This document shows, piece after piece, positions 10,166 to 18,615 of a stretch of 64,000 nucleotides of DNA. The notes beneath the pieces are model-generated. The model was not told where the DNA came from and did no database searches. It saw only the letters and a list, made by a program, of their open reading frames with translations. The stretch comes from Planctomycetota bacterium (GTDB lineage Bacteria; Planctomycetota; SZUA-567; H5-PLA8). The stretch covers positions 1,096,288 to 1,160,287 of the forward strand of contig JAOSKN010000002.1 of NCBI GenBank assembly GCA_027493525.1, read 5' to 3'. Made by a program: the position numbers and the translations under genes. Position 1 is the first letter of the stretch; every line of letters begins with the position of its first letter.

Positions 10166-11747
10166 ATGCTCCGAACTCATCGAGCCGCAAGAACGCTGCC
10201 GCCCGCGCCGTTCCTCATCGGCCTGGGCCTCCTCGCCTGTCCCGCGCCCGCCGCCACGCCCCTGGAGGTCCCGTTCGGCCGTGCCGGCGAGATCGCGTTG
10301 CAGGCCGAGCCGGGCAAGCCGTTGCTGAAGCTGAACGCCTGGTTCAAAGCGCCCGAGCGGCTTTTCGAGCGGCGCTGGCTGCAGGTGCTCGTCAACGGCA
10401 CGCTGCTGCGGAAGGAGCGCCTGAAATCGCCCGCGCGGTTTCTTCAGCCCCGCAGCCGCCCGTACCGCGTCGAGCGCTTCGACGAAAAGCTCGGCGCCTT
10501 CGCCTTTCCCATCACGCACCGCTCGGGCGGTTTGGGCGATTGGAGCTTCGACGACATTAAGGAATACAGCATCTGGGTCCGCGCGTACCGCGAGTTCGAC
10601 CAGACCGTCTACCTCGACTTGGCGGGCATCGCGCCGGACGCCGAAGGGCGCTTCGTCGTGACCTTGCCGCACAACCTGGGCGCCTCGGAGGGCAGGCGCG
10701 GCGGGCCGCCGGAGGGGCCGCCGCTCGTCGTGGACGCCTGCGAACTGGCCGCGCGGGTCGAGCCCGCTCCCGCCGAGGCGTACTTCCCGCCGACCTGGCA
10801 CGCGCTGCGCGACGACGCCGAAGCTCTGATCGAGGCCGAACGGCGCTACAAAGGATCCCGAGACGGCCCCGGAAGCGCGCGGTTCGCTGGCCTGGGCGCT
10901 CGGGCGCGTGTTCGAAGCGGCCGGCGAAGAGGATCGCGCGGTCGAGTGCTTCAAGCACGGCGTCGGCCTCGAGGCCGCCTTCCCCGAAAAGGAGGAACTG
11001 CGTTACCGGCTCCTCGCGCGCGGGCTGGCAGGGCCGTCGCCCGAGGCGGACGACAAATGGGGCTTCGCGCGGCTCGGCCACTTGGTCGCGAAAGGCCGTC
11101 GAGGCGAGGCGGACCCCGGGATCATTCCGCTCAAGCGCTGGAACGGGACCTATTCCGTGGACGGGCGCGACCGCGAGGACCTCTGGCGCGACGAGGCCTT
11201 TCCCTGGCGCGAACTCGCGCACCGCGTCAACGGCGAGAGCCCCTCGAAGACGCCGAACGAAGTCAAGGTCGCTTACGACGCCGGAGGCGTGATCCTGTTC
11301 GCGCGCGGGCCGGCGCTGGAGTGGCTGATGCCCGGCGACCTGGCCGGCGAGAACCGCCCGGTCTGGCAGTACAACTGCTTCGAGCTGTTCGTCACGCCCA
11401 ACCTGAAGCTCACCGATTACTTCGAGCTGAACCTGTCGGCTTCCGGCGGGCGCTACGACGGGCATCAGGAATGGTACTTCATGGGCCACGAAGAGTGGGA
11501 CGGGAAGTGGAAGAGCGCCGTGCACAGCGACGGGAAGACGCTCTTTGTCGAATACTACGTGCCGTGGGCCGACCTGGAATTGGAGGCGCCGCCCGCCCCC
11601 GGGACGCTCTGGATCGCGAACGTGATCCGCGTCCAGTTCCTTCCCGGCGCGGACGGGAAGCTCGTGCAGGGCGAGTTCTCGTGGGGCCCGCTGAAGCAGC
11701 GCGCCTTCCACCGCCTGCAGGACGGCGTGGTCTGGAAGTTCGAGTAG
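10166..11747 (+). CDS. secreted protein with CBM9-like C-terminal domain, frameshifted
   Basis: Two reading frames form one gene. The first gives a signal peptide (hydrophobic PFLIGLGLLACPAPA) and a beta-rich N-terminal half. The second, seen from about 10851, gives a short TPR-like helix pair (RGSLAWALGRVFEAAGEEDRAVECF) and a domain resembling family 9 carbohydrate-binding/CBM9-like modules (VKVAYDAGGVILFARG, CFELFVTPNL, GTLWIANVIRVQF). Removing one A from the AAA at 10850-10852 joins them smoothly as ERRYKDPETAPEARGSL. Intact length would be about 526 residues. Role is probably binding or sensing of a glycan outside the cytoplasm; no catalytic motif is seen. Confidence 0.65.
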
Positions 11748-11760
11748 CGCAAGCCGACGG

Positions 11761-11802
11761 ACAGTGAACAGTGAACAGTGAACAGTGAACAGTGAACAGT
11801 GA
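11761..11802 (+). repeat. heptanucleotide tandem repeat, six copies of ACAGTGA
   Basis: Six perfect copies of the 7-mer ACAGTGA begin 13 bases after the stop codon of the CBM9-like gene. The tract is 42 bases and does not code for a plausible peptide. Confidence 0.95.
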
Positions 11803-11825
11803 ACAACTGCTGCTGCTTCTCTGAT

Positions 11826-11853
11826 CCCACAGACCACAGATTACAGACCACAG
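11826..11853 (-). repeat. degenerate heptanucleotide repeat (minus strand CTGTGGT type)
   Basis: On the minus strand, four heptamers CTGTGGT, CTGTAAT, CTGTGGT and CTGTGGG follow each other directly, starting 8 bases after the stop of the FAD oxidoreductase gene. The tract faces the ACAGTGA array across a short convergent intergenic gap. Confidence 0.85.
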
Positions 11854-11861
11854 GTCCCGGC

Positions 11862-13220
11862 CTATGCCGAGAGCACTTCCGCGCGGCGGTCCTTGCGTTC
11901 GGTTCCGCCTGCCGGCGCGGCGCCATCCGGCGCTTCGATCAGCGCCACGCCCTGTTCGATCAGCAGGCGCTTGACGATGCGGCCGTCGAGCTTCGCGGGG
12001 GCGAGGCCGTCCCGCGCGCAGAGCGCGGCGGCGGCGCCGCAAGCCTGGCCGATGGTGCAGGCGGGCGGCATCACGCGCATGCTGCTGTGGACGGCGTGGT
12101 CCACGCTGATCGGGCGGCCGCCGACGAGCAGGTTCTCGCAGCGCTGCGGCACCAGGCAGCCGTAGGGGATCTCGTACCACTCGCCCTTGGGCAGGTGGGT
12201 GATCTCGGTGCCCGTCCCGGCGGGATTGTGGATGTCGATGGGGTAGGTGACGCGGCAGATGCCGTCGGGGTACTTCGCGGCGCGTTCGTAGTCGGCGCGG
12301 GTGAGGTACGCGTGGCCGCGGATGCGGCGGGTCTCGCGCACGCCGATCTGCGCGCCCATCGAGTGCAGGCGCGCGTTCTCGAAGCCGGCGATCTCCGCGC
12401 GCAGGAAGGCGATGAACTGCGCGATCTGCCGGCGGCCTTCGACTTCGGCGGCGCTGAAACTGAGCGTGTCGGTGCCGTTGGCCCCCACGATGCGCGTGGT
12501 GTTGAAGTGAATCCGGTCGTCTTCGACGGTCTTGAAGTAGAGCACGTTCTCGCGCGGACAGCGGATGCGCCCCTCGGCCTTGGCTTTTTCGTACTTCTCC
12601 TGAATGATCTTGCGGTCGGGGATGCGCGCGACGTCCACGTTGGCGAGGTCGAAGTTGGAGGTCATCGGCTGCACCGCGCCGTCCTGTTCGCGCCCGAACT
12701 CGAAGGGGCAGCCCGCGCGCGCGGCGAGGTCCGCGTCGCCGGTGGCGTCGACGAAAACCTTGGCGCGGTGCGCCGAGAGCCCGCTCTTGCCGAGCGCCAG
12801 CACGCAATCGATCCGCTGGCCGTCCATCAGCGGACCGTCGAGAGCCGCGTGGTAGAGCAACTGCACGCTGGCTTCGAGGCAGAGCTGTTCGGCGGCCAGT
12901 TTCGCCGTCTCGGGGCAGAAGTGCCGCGCGGGGAGCTTCATCCCGCCCAGTTCTTCGATGCGCCGGCACCAGTCCTGGAAGACGCCGGTGTCCAGCGGCT
13001 TGCCGTCGTGGTGGTTGGGCATCCAGGGGTTGACGTGCCCTGCCGTGGCCATCCCGCCGAGGAACCCGTAGCGTTCGATCAGCAGCGTCTTCGCGCCATT
13101 GCGCGCCGCGCCGATGGCCGCGCCCACGCCGCCGGGGCCGCCGCCCATCACGATCACGTCCATGTCGTGGAGCACGGGGATGCCGGACTGCGCGGGACGG
13201 GAGACGGTGGGCTGGCTCAT
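11862..13220 (-). CDS. FAD-dependent oxidoreductase (FAD_oxidored family)
   Basis: The 452-residue protein has an N-terminal Rossmann dinucleotide motif (DVIVMGGGPGGVGAAIGAA), then ERYGFLGGMATAG and a C-terminal SMRVMPPACTIGQACG segment. These are the hallmarks of the FAD_oxidored family, frequent in Lentisphaerota/Planctomycetota-type genomes beside glycan catabolism genes. The FAD-binding motif also includes VFVDATGDADLAARAG. Substrate is unknown. I chose ATG 13220 because GGAG lies about 12 bases upstream; an in-frame ATG eight codons earlier lacks a ribosome site. No signal peptide is seen, so it is likely cytoplasmic. Confidence 0.87.
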   Translation of the reverse strand: MSQPTVSRPAQSGIPVLHDMDVIVMGGGPGGVGAAIGAARNGAKTLLIERYGFLGGMATAGHVNPWMPNHHDGKPLDTGVFQDWCRRIEELGGMKLPARHFCPETAKLAAEQLCLEASVQLLYHAALDGPLMDGQRIDCVLALGKSGLSAHRAKVFVDATGDADLAARAGCPFEFGREQDGAVQPMTSNFDLANVDVARIPDRKIIQEKYEKAKAEGRIRCPRENVLYFKTVEDDRIHFNTTRIVGANGTDTLSFSAAEVEGRRQIAQFIAFLRAEIAGFENARLHSMGAQIGVRETRRIRGHAYLTRADYERAAKYPDGICRVTYPIDIHNPAGTGTEITHLPKGEWYEIPYGCLVPQRCENLLVGGRPISVDHAVHSSMRVMPPACTIGQACGAAAALCARDGLAPAKLDGRIVKRLLIEQGVALIEAPDGAAPAGGTERKDRRAEVLSA

Positions 13221-13365
13221 GGCGTGGGCTCCGGGTGCCTGCATTGCGGCGGCTCGCGCCGCGCGGGTAGTCCCAGAGCATACCCCAACCGAGGGGCTGG
13301 GAACATGGACCCACCCGCCGAGATTTCTTGAGTTTCAGGCTGGGGCCGCTCGAGCGGAAGACGCC

Positions 13366-13950
13366 TTACGAGCCGCGAGGCGACAGGAAGAGCGCGAGCA
13401 GCGCGCCCCAGGCGAGCACCAGGATCACCAGGGTACGCAGTGAAAAGCGGGGCAGCCGTCCCAAGAGCGGATCGAAAACTCGCGCGACCTGCCAGCCCAG
13501 CCACGCGCCGGCCGTTGCGCCTGAAGCCGTCAAGCCGGCGAACAAGCGCAGGACATCAAACCCATCGCGGTATTCCAGGCCCGCGGAGTGTGAGAGGATC
13601 AGCACGGCAGGGTACACGAACAGGTTGATGAGGCTTAGCAGGCCGCCAACGCATGCGCCCCATGTAACGAGTCGCCGGACCTCCGCTTCATGACTCACGG
13701 CGCGCTTCCATAGCGCACGCAACAGGCCCAACGCGATCAACGAACCGACCGGGAAGGCGCCGATGGCAAGAACCATCAGTGAATCCGCATAATCCGGATG
13801 GCCCGTTCGGCTCAGCGCCAGGACCAGCAGGCAACCTCCTGTCACATAGCCCACGAGCCACGTTTGCAGCACCAGCCAGCCCACATGCAGGAACCCGCGC
13901 GGGCGTTCAGTGTCCTCCCCTTTCGCGGGCTGAACCGAGTCGCTCGTCAT
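13366..13950 (-). CDS. integral membrane protein, unknown function
   Basis: The 194-residue protein starting MTSDSVQPAK has about five hydrophobic segments: two near the N-terminus (LVLQTWLVGYVTGGCLLVLAL and MVLAIGAFPVGSLIALGLL), two in the middle around ACVGGLLSLINLFVYPAVLI and LTASGATAGAWLGW, and one at the very C-terminus (VILVLAWGALLALFL). The soluble N-terminus is charged. I do not recognise a family. The open frame extends further upstream, but the GGGGG-containing ribosome site favours ATG 13950. It is divergent from the symporter gene. Confidence 0.65.
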   Translation of the reverse strand: MTSDSVQPAKGEDTERPRGFLHVGWLVLQTWLVGYVTGGCLLVLALSRTGHPDYADSLMVLAIGAFPVGSLIALGLLRALWKRAVSHEAEVRRLVTWGACVGGLLSLINLFVYPAVLILSHSAGLEYRDGFDVLRLFAGLTASGATAGAWLGWQVARVFDPLLGRLPRFSLRTLVILVLAWGALLALFLSPRGS

Positions 13951-14013
13951 GTCGCCCCCATGGTATCGCTGGGGAATGAGCCGGGAAGGGTTTTCCGTTC
14001 CGCGCGATGCGGT

Positions 14014-14019
14014 TATAGT
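14014..14019 (+). promoter_or_regulatory. candidate -10 element for the symporter gene
   Basis: TATAGT lies about 78 bases before the symporter ATG, with TTTTCC 17 bases upstream as a poor -35. It is plausible for a housekeeping sigma factor in a region otherwise poor in A/T, but the -35 is weak. Confidence 0.28.
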
Positions 14020-14096
14020 AGCCGTTGCTCCCGGCGAATCCACGCGTCTGCCGTCGGCGCCCGCGCCGCGAGCCATTTGCCGTCCGGGGAATCGAG

Positions 14097-15581
14097 ATGC
14101 CCGAAGTCGAAACCCGCACGAGCCTGTTCAGGCGCATGAAGCTCCATCACTGGATCTTCGTCGGCATGGGCATCGGCTTCGGCGCGGGTCTCGCGCTGCA
14201 CAATACGCTCGATCCGGAGAGCGCGGCGTTCAAGCACGCCGTCTGGTGGCTGGACCTGCTCGGCAAGGACATCTTCATCGGCTCGCTGAAGATGATCATC
14301 GCGCCGCTGATCTTCGCCAGCATCGTCGCGGGCATCGGCAGCCTGCCGGACATGAAGGAAGTGGGCAACATCGGCTGGAAGACGCTCGCCTACTACGTGG
14401 CCACCACTTCCATCGCGGTGAGCATCGGGCTGGCCGCGGTCCTGCTCATCCGGCCCGGCAAGCAGGAAGGCAGCCAGGCGCTGCGCGCCGAACGCCAGAA
14501 GGACCTGGACCGCTTCAAGGACGAGTTCGCCGCGAAGAATCCCGGGGTGGACCCCGATGCGCCGGGCGACCGCGTGCCGTACATGGCCTACGTCGCCTCG
14601 CAGAGCGGCGAGCGGGCGGCCACCGACGCGCAGTTCGCCTCCAAGTGGAAGACGATCCAGGCCAAGCGCGAGATGGGCCCGCTGGAGATGTTCAAGCACG
14701 ATATCCTCGAGCCGATCCTGACCAATCCATTCAAGTCCCTGGCGGAGTTGAACAGCCTCGGGATTATATTTTTCGCGATCCTGACCGGGCTGGCCTGCAT
14801 GGCCGTGGGGCCGCCGGCCGCGCCGGTGCTCGCGTTCTTCAAGGCCTTCAACGAGGTCATGCTGAAGGTCACGCTCTGGGTGATGGGCATCGCGCCGGTG
14901 GCGATCGGCTGCATCCTGGCGAGCCTCCTCGCGAAGCTGGGCACGGCGGCGCTGGAGAGCTTGTGGTGGTACTCGATAACCGTGGTCGCCGGGATCGCCG
15001 TGCATGTCGCCGTGCTGCTCACGCTGGTCGCCGTGCTGGGGCGCATGAATCCGCTGGTCTTCTGGCGCGGGATCTGGAGCGCCTGGCTGATCGCCTTCTC
15101 GACCACCAGCAGCGCGGCCACGCTGCCGGTGACCCTGGAGTGCGTCACGGAGGAGCTGAAGGTCAGCCGCAAGGTCGCCAACTTCGCGCTGCCCGTCGGC
15201 GCGACGGTGAACATGGACGGCACGGCGCTCTATGAAGGGGTCGCCGTGATCTTCATGCTCCAGGTCTACGGCGGGCTGGCCGACGTGCCGATCGACCTGG
15301 GCGGCGCCAAGATCTTCGTGATCTTCCTCACCGCGGTCGTGGCCAGCGTTGGCGCGGCGGCCGTCCCCAGCGCCGGGCTGATCACCATGGCGATCGTCGC
15401 CGAAGCCGTCGGGCTGCCCGTCTACTACATCCCCTTCATCTTCGCCGTGGACCACCTGCTCGACATGTTCCGCACCTCGACGAACGTGCTGGGCGACGCC
15501 GTGGGCGCAGTGATCGTCAACCGCCTGGAGGCGCGGCGCCTGGGCGACGATGCGGCGGACAACGCGGAGCCGCCCGGTTAG
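14097..15581 (+). CDS. dicarboxylate/amino acid:cation symporter (DAACS family)
   Basis: This 494-residue polytopic membrane protein is a member of the Glt/DctA-type symporter family, which imports dicarboxylates or acidic amino acids with H+ or Na+. The serine-rich re-entrant loop (STTSSAATLPVTLE, about 335-345) and the TM7 signature NMDGTALYEG (about 371-380) are both present. The N-terminal WIFVGMGIGFGAG and IGSLKMIIAPLIFASI match family positions. A long hydrophilic insertion of about 90 residues (around 125-215) sits before the LGIIFFAILTG helix. ATG 14097 has GGGGA upstream. Confidence 0.93.
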   Translation: MPEVETRTSLFRRMKLHHWIFVGMGIGFGAGLALHNTLDPESAAFKHAVWWLDLLGKDIFIGSLKMIIAPLIFASIVAGIGSLPDMKEVGNIGWKTLAYYVATTSIAVSIGLAAVLLIRPGKQEGSQALRAERQKDLDRFKDEFAAKNPGVDPDAPGDRVPYMAYVASQSGERAATDAQFASKWKTIQAKREMGPLEMFKHDILEPILTNPFKSLAELNSLGIIFFAILTGLACMAVGPPAAPVLAFFKAFNEVMLKVTLWVMGIAPVAIGCILASLLAKLGTAALESLWWYSITVVAGIAVHVAVLLTLVAVLGRMNPLVFWRGIWSAWLIAFSTTSSAATLPVTLECVTEELKVSRKVANFALPVGATVNMDGTALYEGVAVIFMLQVYGGLADVPIDLGGAKIFVIFLTAVVASVGAAAVPSAGLITMAIVAEAVGLPVYYIPFIFAVDHLLDMFRTSTNVLGDAVGAVIVNRLEARRLGDDAADNAEPPG

Positions 15582-15590
15582 GCTGGACGC

Positions 15591-16475
15591 ATGCGCTGGC
15601 TCGTCCTGAATCCGCCTTCCTCGACGGCGTTCCTCCTGCCCGACGGCGCGGGCCCGGGCCGGGACGTGCTGGTGGACATGCAGGGCGCGCGCCCCACCCT
15701 GGCCGAGACCCTGAGCGCGCGCGGGCGCTCCACGGAGACCCTCGCGCATCTGTTCCTCACCCACCATCACGGCGATCATTTCGTCCCGGCCGAAGCGCTG
15801 GCGCTGGCGCGCGCGGGGACGCGCATCCACGCGGGCCGCGCCACCTGGGAGGAATTCCGCGCGCTCGCCGCGCGCACGCCCCAGCTCGCCGATGCCCGCG
15901 AGGCCTGCGGCGAACTCGAGGCCTCCGGCGCGCTGGATCTCCTGCCGGCCCGGGGCGAAGCCGCGTTCGAGTCCTGCCGCGCGGCCTGGTCGACCTTTCC
16001 CCATGGCGACGGCGACGCGAGCCATGTCAACCTCGCGTTCCGCTTCGGCGAGACGCTGATCTCCGGCGACACGAACGTGCCCGCCTTCCTCGACCCGCGA
16101 AACCCGGACGCGGCCGCTTTGCTGGGGCTGGAGCGCGGCGAGCCCGTGCGCGCGCTGATGCTCAACGTCGCGCAGCTCTCGCGTGCGGAACTGCGCGCGC
16201 GGCAGGACCTCCCGCCGCGCCGGCTGAGAAACTACCTGCGCAACCACGGGATCCTGGACGACCTGCTGGCCGCCCTCGAAGACGAGCGCCTGGCCGGCTT
16301 TTTCTCGGGCCTGCGCCTGCTCGTCCCGCATCACCTGCGCCGCGAGCCGCTGGACGAGACGGCGGACCGGATGCGCCAGGCGCTGCGCGAGGCCGCGCGC
16401 CGCCGCGGGTTCGAATTCGAGATTCGCTTTGGAGCCGCCGGACTCGATGCCGCGGAGCGGACCGGGGGAGCCTGA
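15591..16475 (+). CDS. metallo-beta-lactamase-fold hydrolase
   Basis: The 294-residue protein carries the MBL zinc motif LTHHHGDHF (HxHxDH, about residues 58-64), a later histidine in FPHGDGDASHVN, the SGDTN aspartate and a C-terminal VPHH histidine. Together these could bind two metals. No signal peptide is seen. The substrate cannot be told from sequence; candidates are a thioester, lactone or phosphodiester. It starts 9 bases after the symporter stop and ends one base before the lyase start, so it sits in an operon with both. Confidence 0.8.
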   Translation: MRWLVLNPPSSTAFLLPDGAGPGRDVLVDMQGARPTLAETLSARGRSTETLAHLFLTHHHGDHFVPAEALALARAGTRIHAGRATWEEFRALAARTPQLADAREACGELEASGALDLLPARGEAAFESCRAAWSTFPHGDGDASHVNLAFRFGETLISGDTNVPAFLDPRNPDAAALLGLERGEPVRALMLNVAQLSRAELRARQDLPPRRLRNYLRNHGILDDLLAALEDERLAGFFSGLRLLVPHHLRREPLDETADRMRQALREAARRRGFEFEIRFGAAGLDAAERTGGA

Positions 16476-16476
16476 G

Positions 16477-18600
16477 ATGAACGTCGACGCGCGTCTGCTG
16501 GGTCTGATCGGGGCGCCGCTCTTAGCGGGCCTGGCCGCCTGCGCGGCGGGGGAGGGCTGGACCTTGCCGGAACTCAAACTGCCCGAGCCGCTGGCGCATC
16601 CGTGCGTCGCATGCACGCCCGAGGAGCTTGAACGCCTCCGCGCGGCCTGGAAGAGCGAGGGCCTGCCGCACAAGGCGGTGCTCTGGCGCGTCCGCGAAGC
16701 CGATAAGGCGCTGGAGCAGAAACTGGTTTTCCCGCGCCGAGGCGGGCAGCATAATCAATGGTATCAGTGCGAGCCGTGCCAGCACTTCCTCATCCACGTT
16801 GAAGAAGGCCACCAGTGCCCGCGCTGCAAGAAGCTCTACACCGGCGCGCCGTACGACGACGTGGTCTTCAATCGGGTGCATGGCGACAACCTGCGCGGCC
16901 TGTTCGACTCCGCCTGGTGCTACGCGGTGACGGGCGAGGCGAAGTACGCCGAGTTCGCGCGCAGCGTCCTGCTGGGTTACGCCGAGCGCTATCTTCAATA
17001 CCCGTATCACGACAACGCCTGCCGCGAGGGCGAGCAGGCGGCCAAGTCGGGCGGGCGGCTCTGCGAACAGACCCTTGGCGAAGCGTACAGCCTGGCCATG
17101 CAGATCGCGCCCGCCTACGACCTCGTCTTCAACTTTCTCCAGGAAGGCGAGCGCGCGAAGATCCGCGAGGGGCTGCTCCTGCCGATGCTCGAAAACATCG
17201 ACAAGAACCGCATGGGCAAGAGCAACTGGCAGACGTGGCACAACGCCGGGATGCTCTGGGGCGGCGCGGTGCTGGGCGACGCGGCCTGGGTGCGCAAGGC
17301 CCTGGCCCAGCAAGGGCAAGGCTTCGCCTGGCAGATGGAGCATTCCGTCACCGCCGAAGGCATGTGGTACGAGAACAGTTGGGGCTACCACTTTTACACG
17401 CTCTCGGCGATGGTCCAGATCGCGGAAGGCGCGCGGCGGCTCGGCGTGGACCTGTGGAGCCATCCCCATTTCCGCCGGATGTTCACCCTGCCGGTGGCAT
17501 ACACCATGCCCGACGGCACGCTGCCGCGCTTCGGCGACGACACGACCTCGCGCCTCGGCGGGGACGAGCGCATGGAGGCCGCGTTTCACGCGTACCGCGA
17601 TCCGGCGATCCTGGCCGTGCTGCTGAACGAGCCGCGCTGGTTCTCGGTGCTGCTGGGCCGCGACACCGCCGTCGCCGCCGAGCGTTCCGCGCCGGAGAGC
17701 GCCGTCTTCCCGGGCGCGGGACATGCGATCCTGCGCGCGGGCGGCGCCGAAGGCCTGGCCGCGGTCATGACCTTCGGGCCTTTCGGCGGGTTTCACGGAC
17801 ACTTCGACAAGCTGAGCTTTGTCTTCTTCGGGCGCGGGACGGAACTCGGCGTCGATCCAGGCCGCGCCAAGAGCCAGGCGTATCGATTGCCCATCCACTC
17901 GAACTGGTACCGCGCCACCATCGCGCACAACGCCGTCGTCGTGGACGGCAAGTCGCAGGACGGCGCGGCGGGCGAACTTCTCGCCTTCGCCGCCGCCGAA
18001 GGCCTGGCCGTGGCCGGCGCGCGCTGCGACAAGGCCTACAAGGGCGTCGCGCAAGCGCGCTGGATGGCGCTCACGCCCGGCTACCTGCTCGTTTTCGACG
18101 CCCTCGACGCCGACCGGGAATGCCGCTTCGACTGGTGGTACCACCACCGCGGAACCGGGGTCGAATGCGAGACGGCGAAAGAGGACGGCTCGTTGCCCAA
18201 GCGCCATGTAGGCGCGGAGTACGTCAAGAACTCGAAAGCCGGTGCATCCGCAGAGCCGGTGCAAGCGCGCTTCGCCGCCGAGCGGACCGCGATGTATCTG
18301 CTCGCCGACGCGCAGCCCGGGACCGAAATCCTGATCGGCGATGGCGTGGGCGCCTCGGTCGAGGACCGCGTCCCGCTGGCGGCGCTCACGCGCAAAGGCG
18401 AGCAGGCGCATTTCGCGGTGGTCCTGGAAGTCGCCGGGCCCGGCGCGCCGGCCTCGGTCACGGGCGTGGCCTGGGAAGCCCGCGACGGAGGCTACGCCGT
18501 CACCGTCTCGCGCGGCGAGGCGAAGGACGTCTTCGTCTTTGGGCCGAAGGACAGGCTAGAAGCGGCGCTGGACGGGAAGCAGCTCCTGCCCAAGCCCTGA
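16477..18600 (+). CDS. heparinase II/III- or alginate-lyase-like polysaccharide lyase, exported
   Basis: The 707-residue protein has an N-terminal hydrophobic stretch ending LAGLAAC, which could be a lipobox or a signal peptide end. An alpha/alpha-toroid domain (about 60-360) follows, with NWQTWHNAGMLWGGA and ENSWGYHFYTL carrying Asn/Tyr/His residues typical of the catalytic site. Next comes a heparinase II/III beta domain with GPFGGFHGHFDKLSF. A cysteine cluster near residues 45-125 (CVAC, CEPC, CPRC) looks like the small metal-binding knuckle seen in related lyases from PVC-type bacteria. It would cleave uronic-acid-containing polysaccharides by beta-elimination; the exact substrate is unknown. 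ATG 16477 follows GGGGGAG. An in-frame ATG 16 codons upstream lies inside the MBL gene. Confidence 0.83.
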   Translation: MNVDARLLGLIGAPLLAGLAACAAGEGWTLPELKLPEPLAHPCVACTPEELERLRAAWKSEGLPHKAVLWRVREADKALEQKLVFPRRGGQHNQWYQCEPCQHFLIHVEEGHQCPRCKKLYTGAPYDDVVFNRVHGDNLRGLFDSAWCYAVTGEAKYAEFARSVLLGYAERYLQYPYHDNACREGEQAAKSGGRLCEQTLGEAYSLAMQIAPAYDLVFNFLQEGERAKIREGLLLPMLENIDKNRMGKSNWQTWHNAGMLWGGAVLGDAAWVRKALAQQGQGFAWQMEHSVTAEGMWYENSWGYHFYTLSAMVQIAEGARRLGVDLWSHPHFRRMFTLPVAYTMPDGTLPRFGDDTTSRLGGDERMEAAFHAYRDPAILAVLLNEPRWFSVLLGRDTAVAAERSAPESAVFPGAGHAILRAGGAEGLAAVMTFGPFGGFHGHFDKLSFVFFGRGTELGVDPGRAKSQAYRLPIHSNWYRATIAHNAVVVDGKSQDGAAGELLAFAAAEGLAVAGARCDKAYKGVAQARWMALTPGYLLVFDALDADRECRFDWWYHHRGTGVECETAKEDGSLPKRHVGAEYVKNSKAGASAEPVQARFAAERTAMYLLADAQPGTEILIGDGVGASVEDRVPLAALTRKGEQAHFAVVLEVAGPGAPASVTGVAWEARDGGYAVTVSRGEAKDVFVFGPKDRLEAALDGKQLLPKP

Positions 18601-18615
18601 GCGGCGATCCAGCGG

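Noticed and set aside
18601..18615. terminator between the convergent lyase and amidohydrolase genes
   Set aside because: The 15-base gap has no stem with a U-tract.
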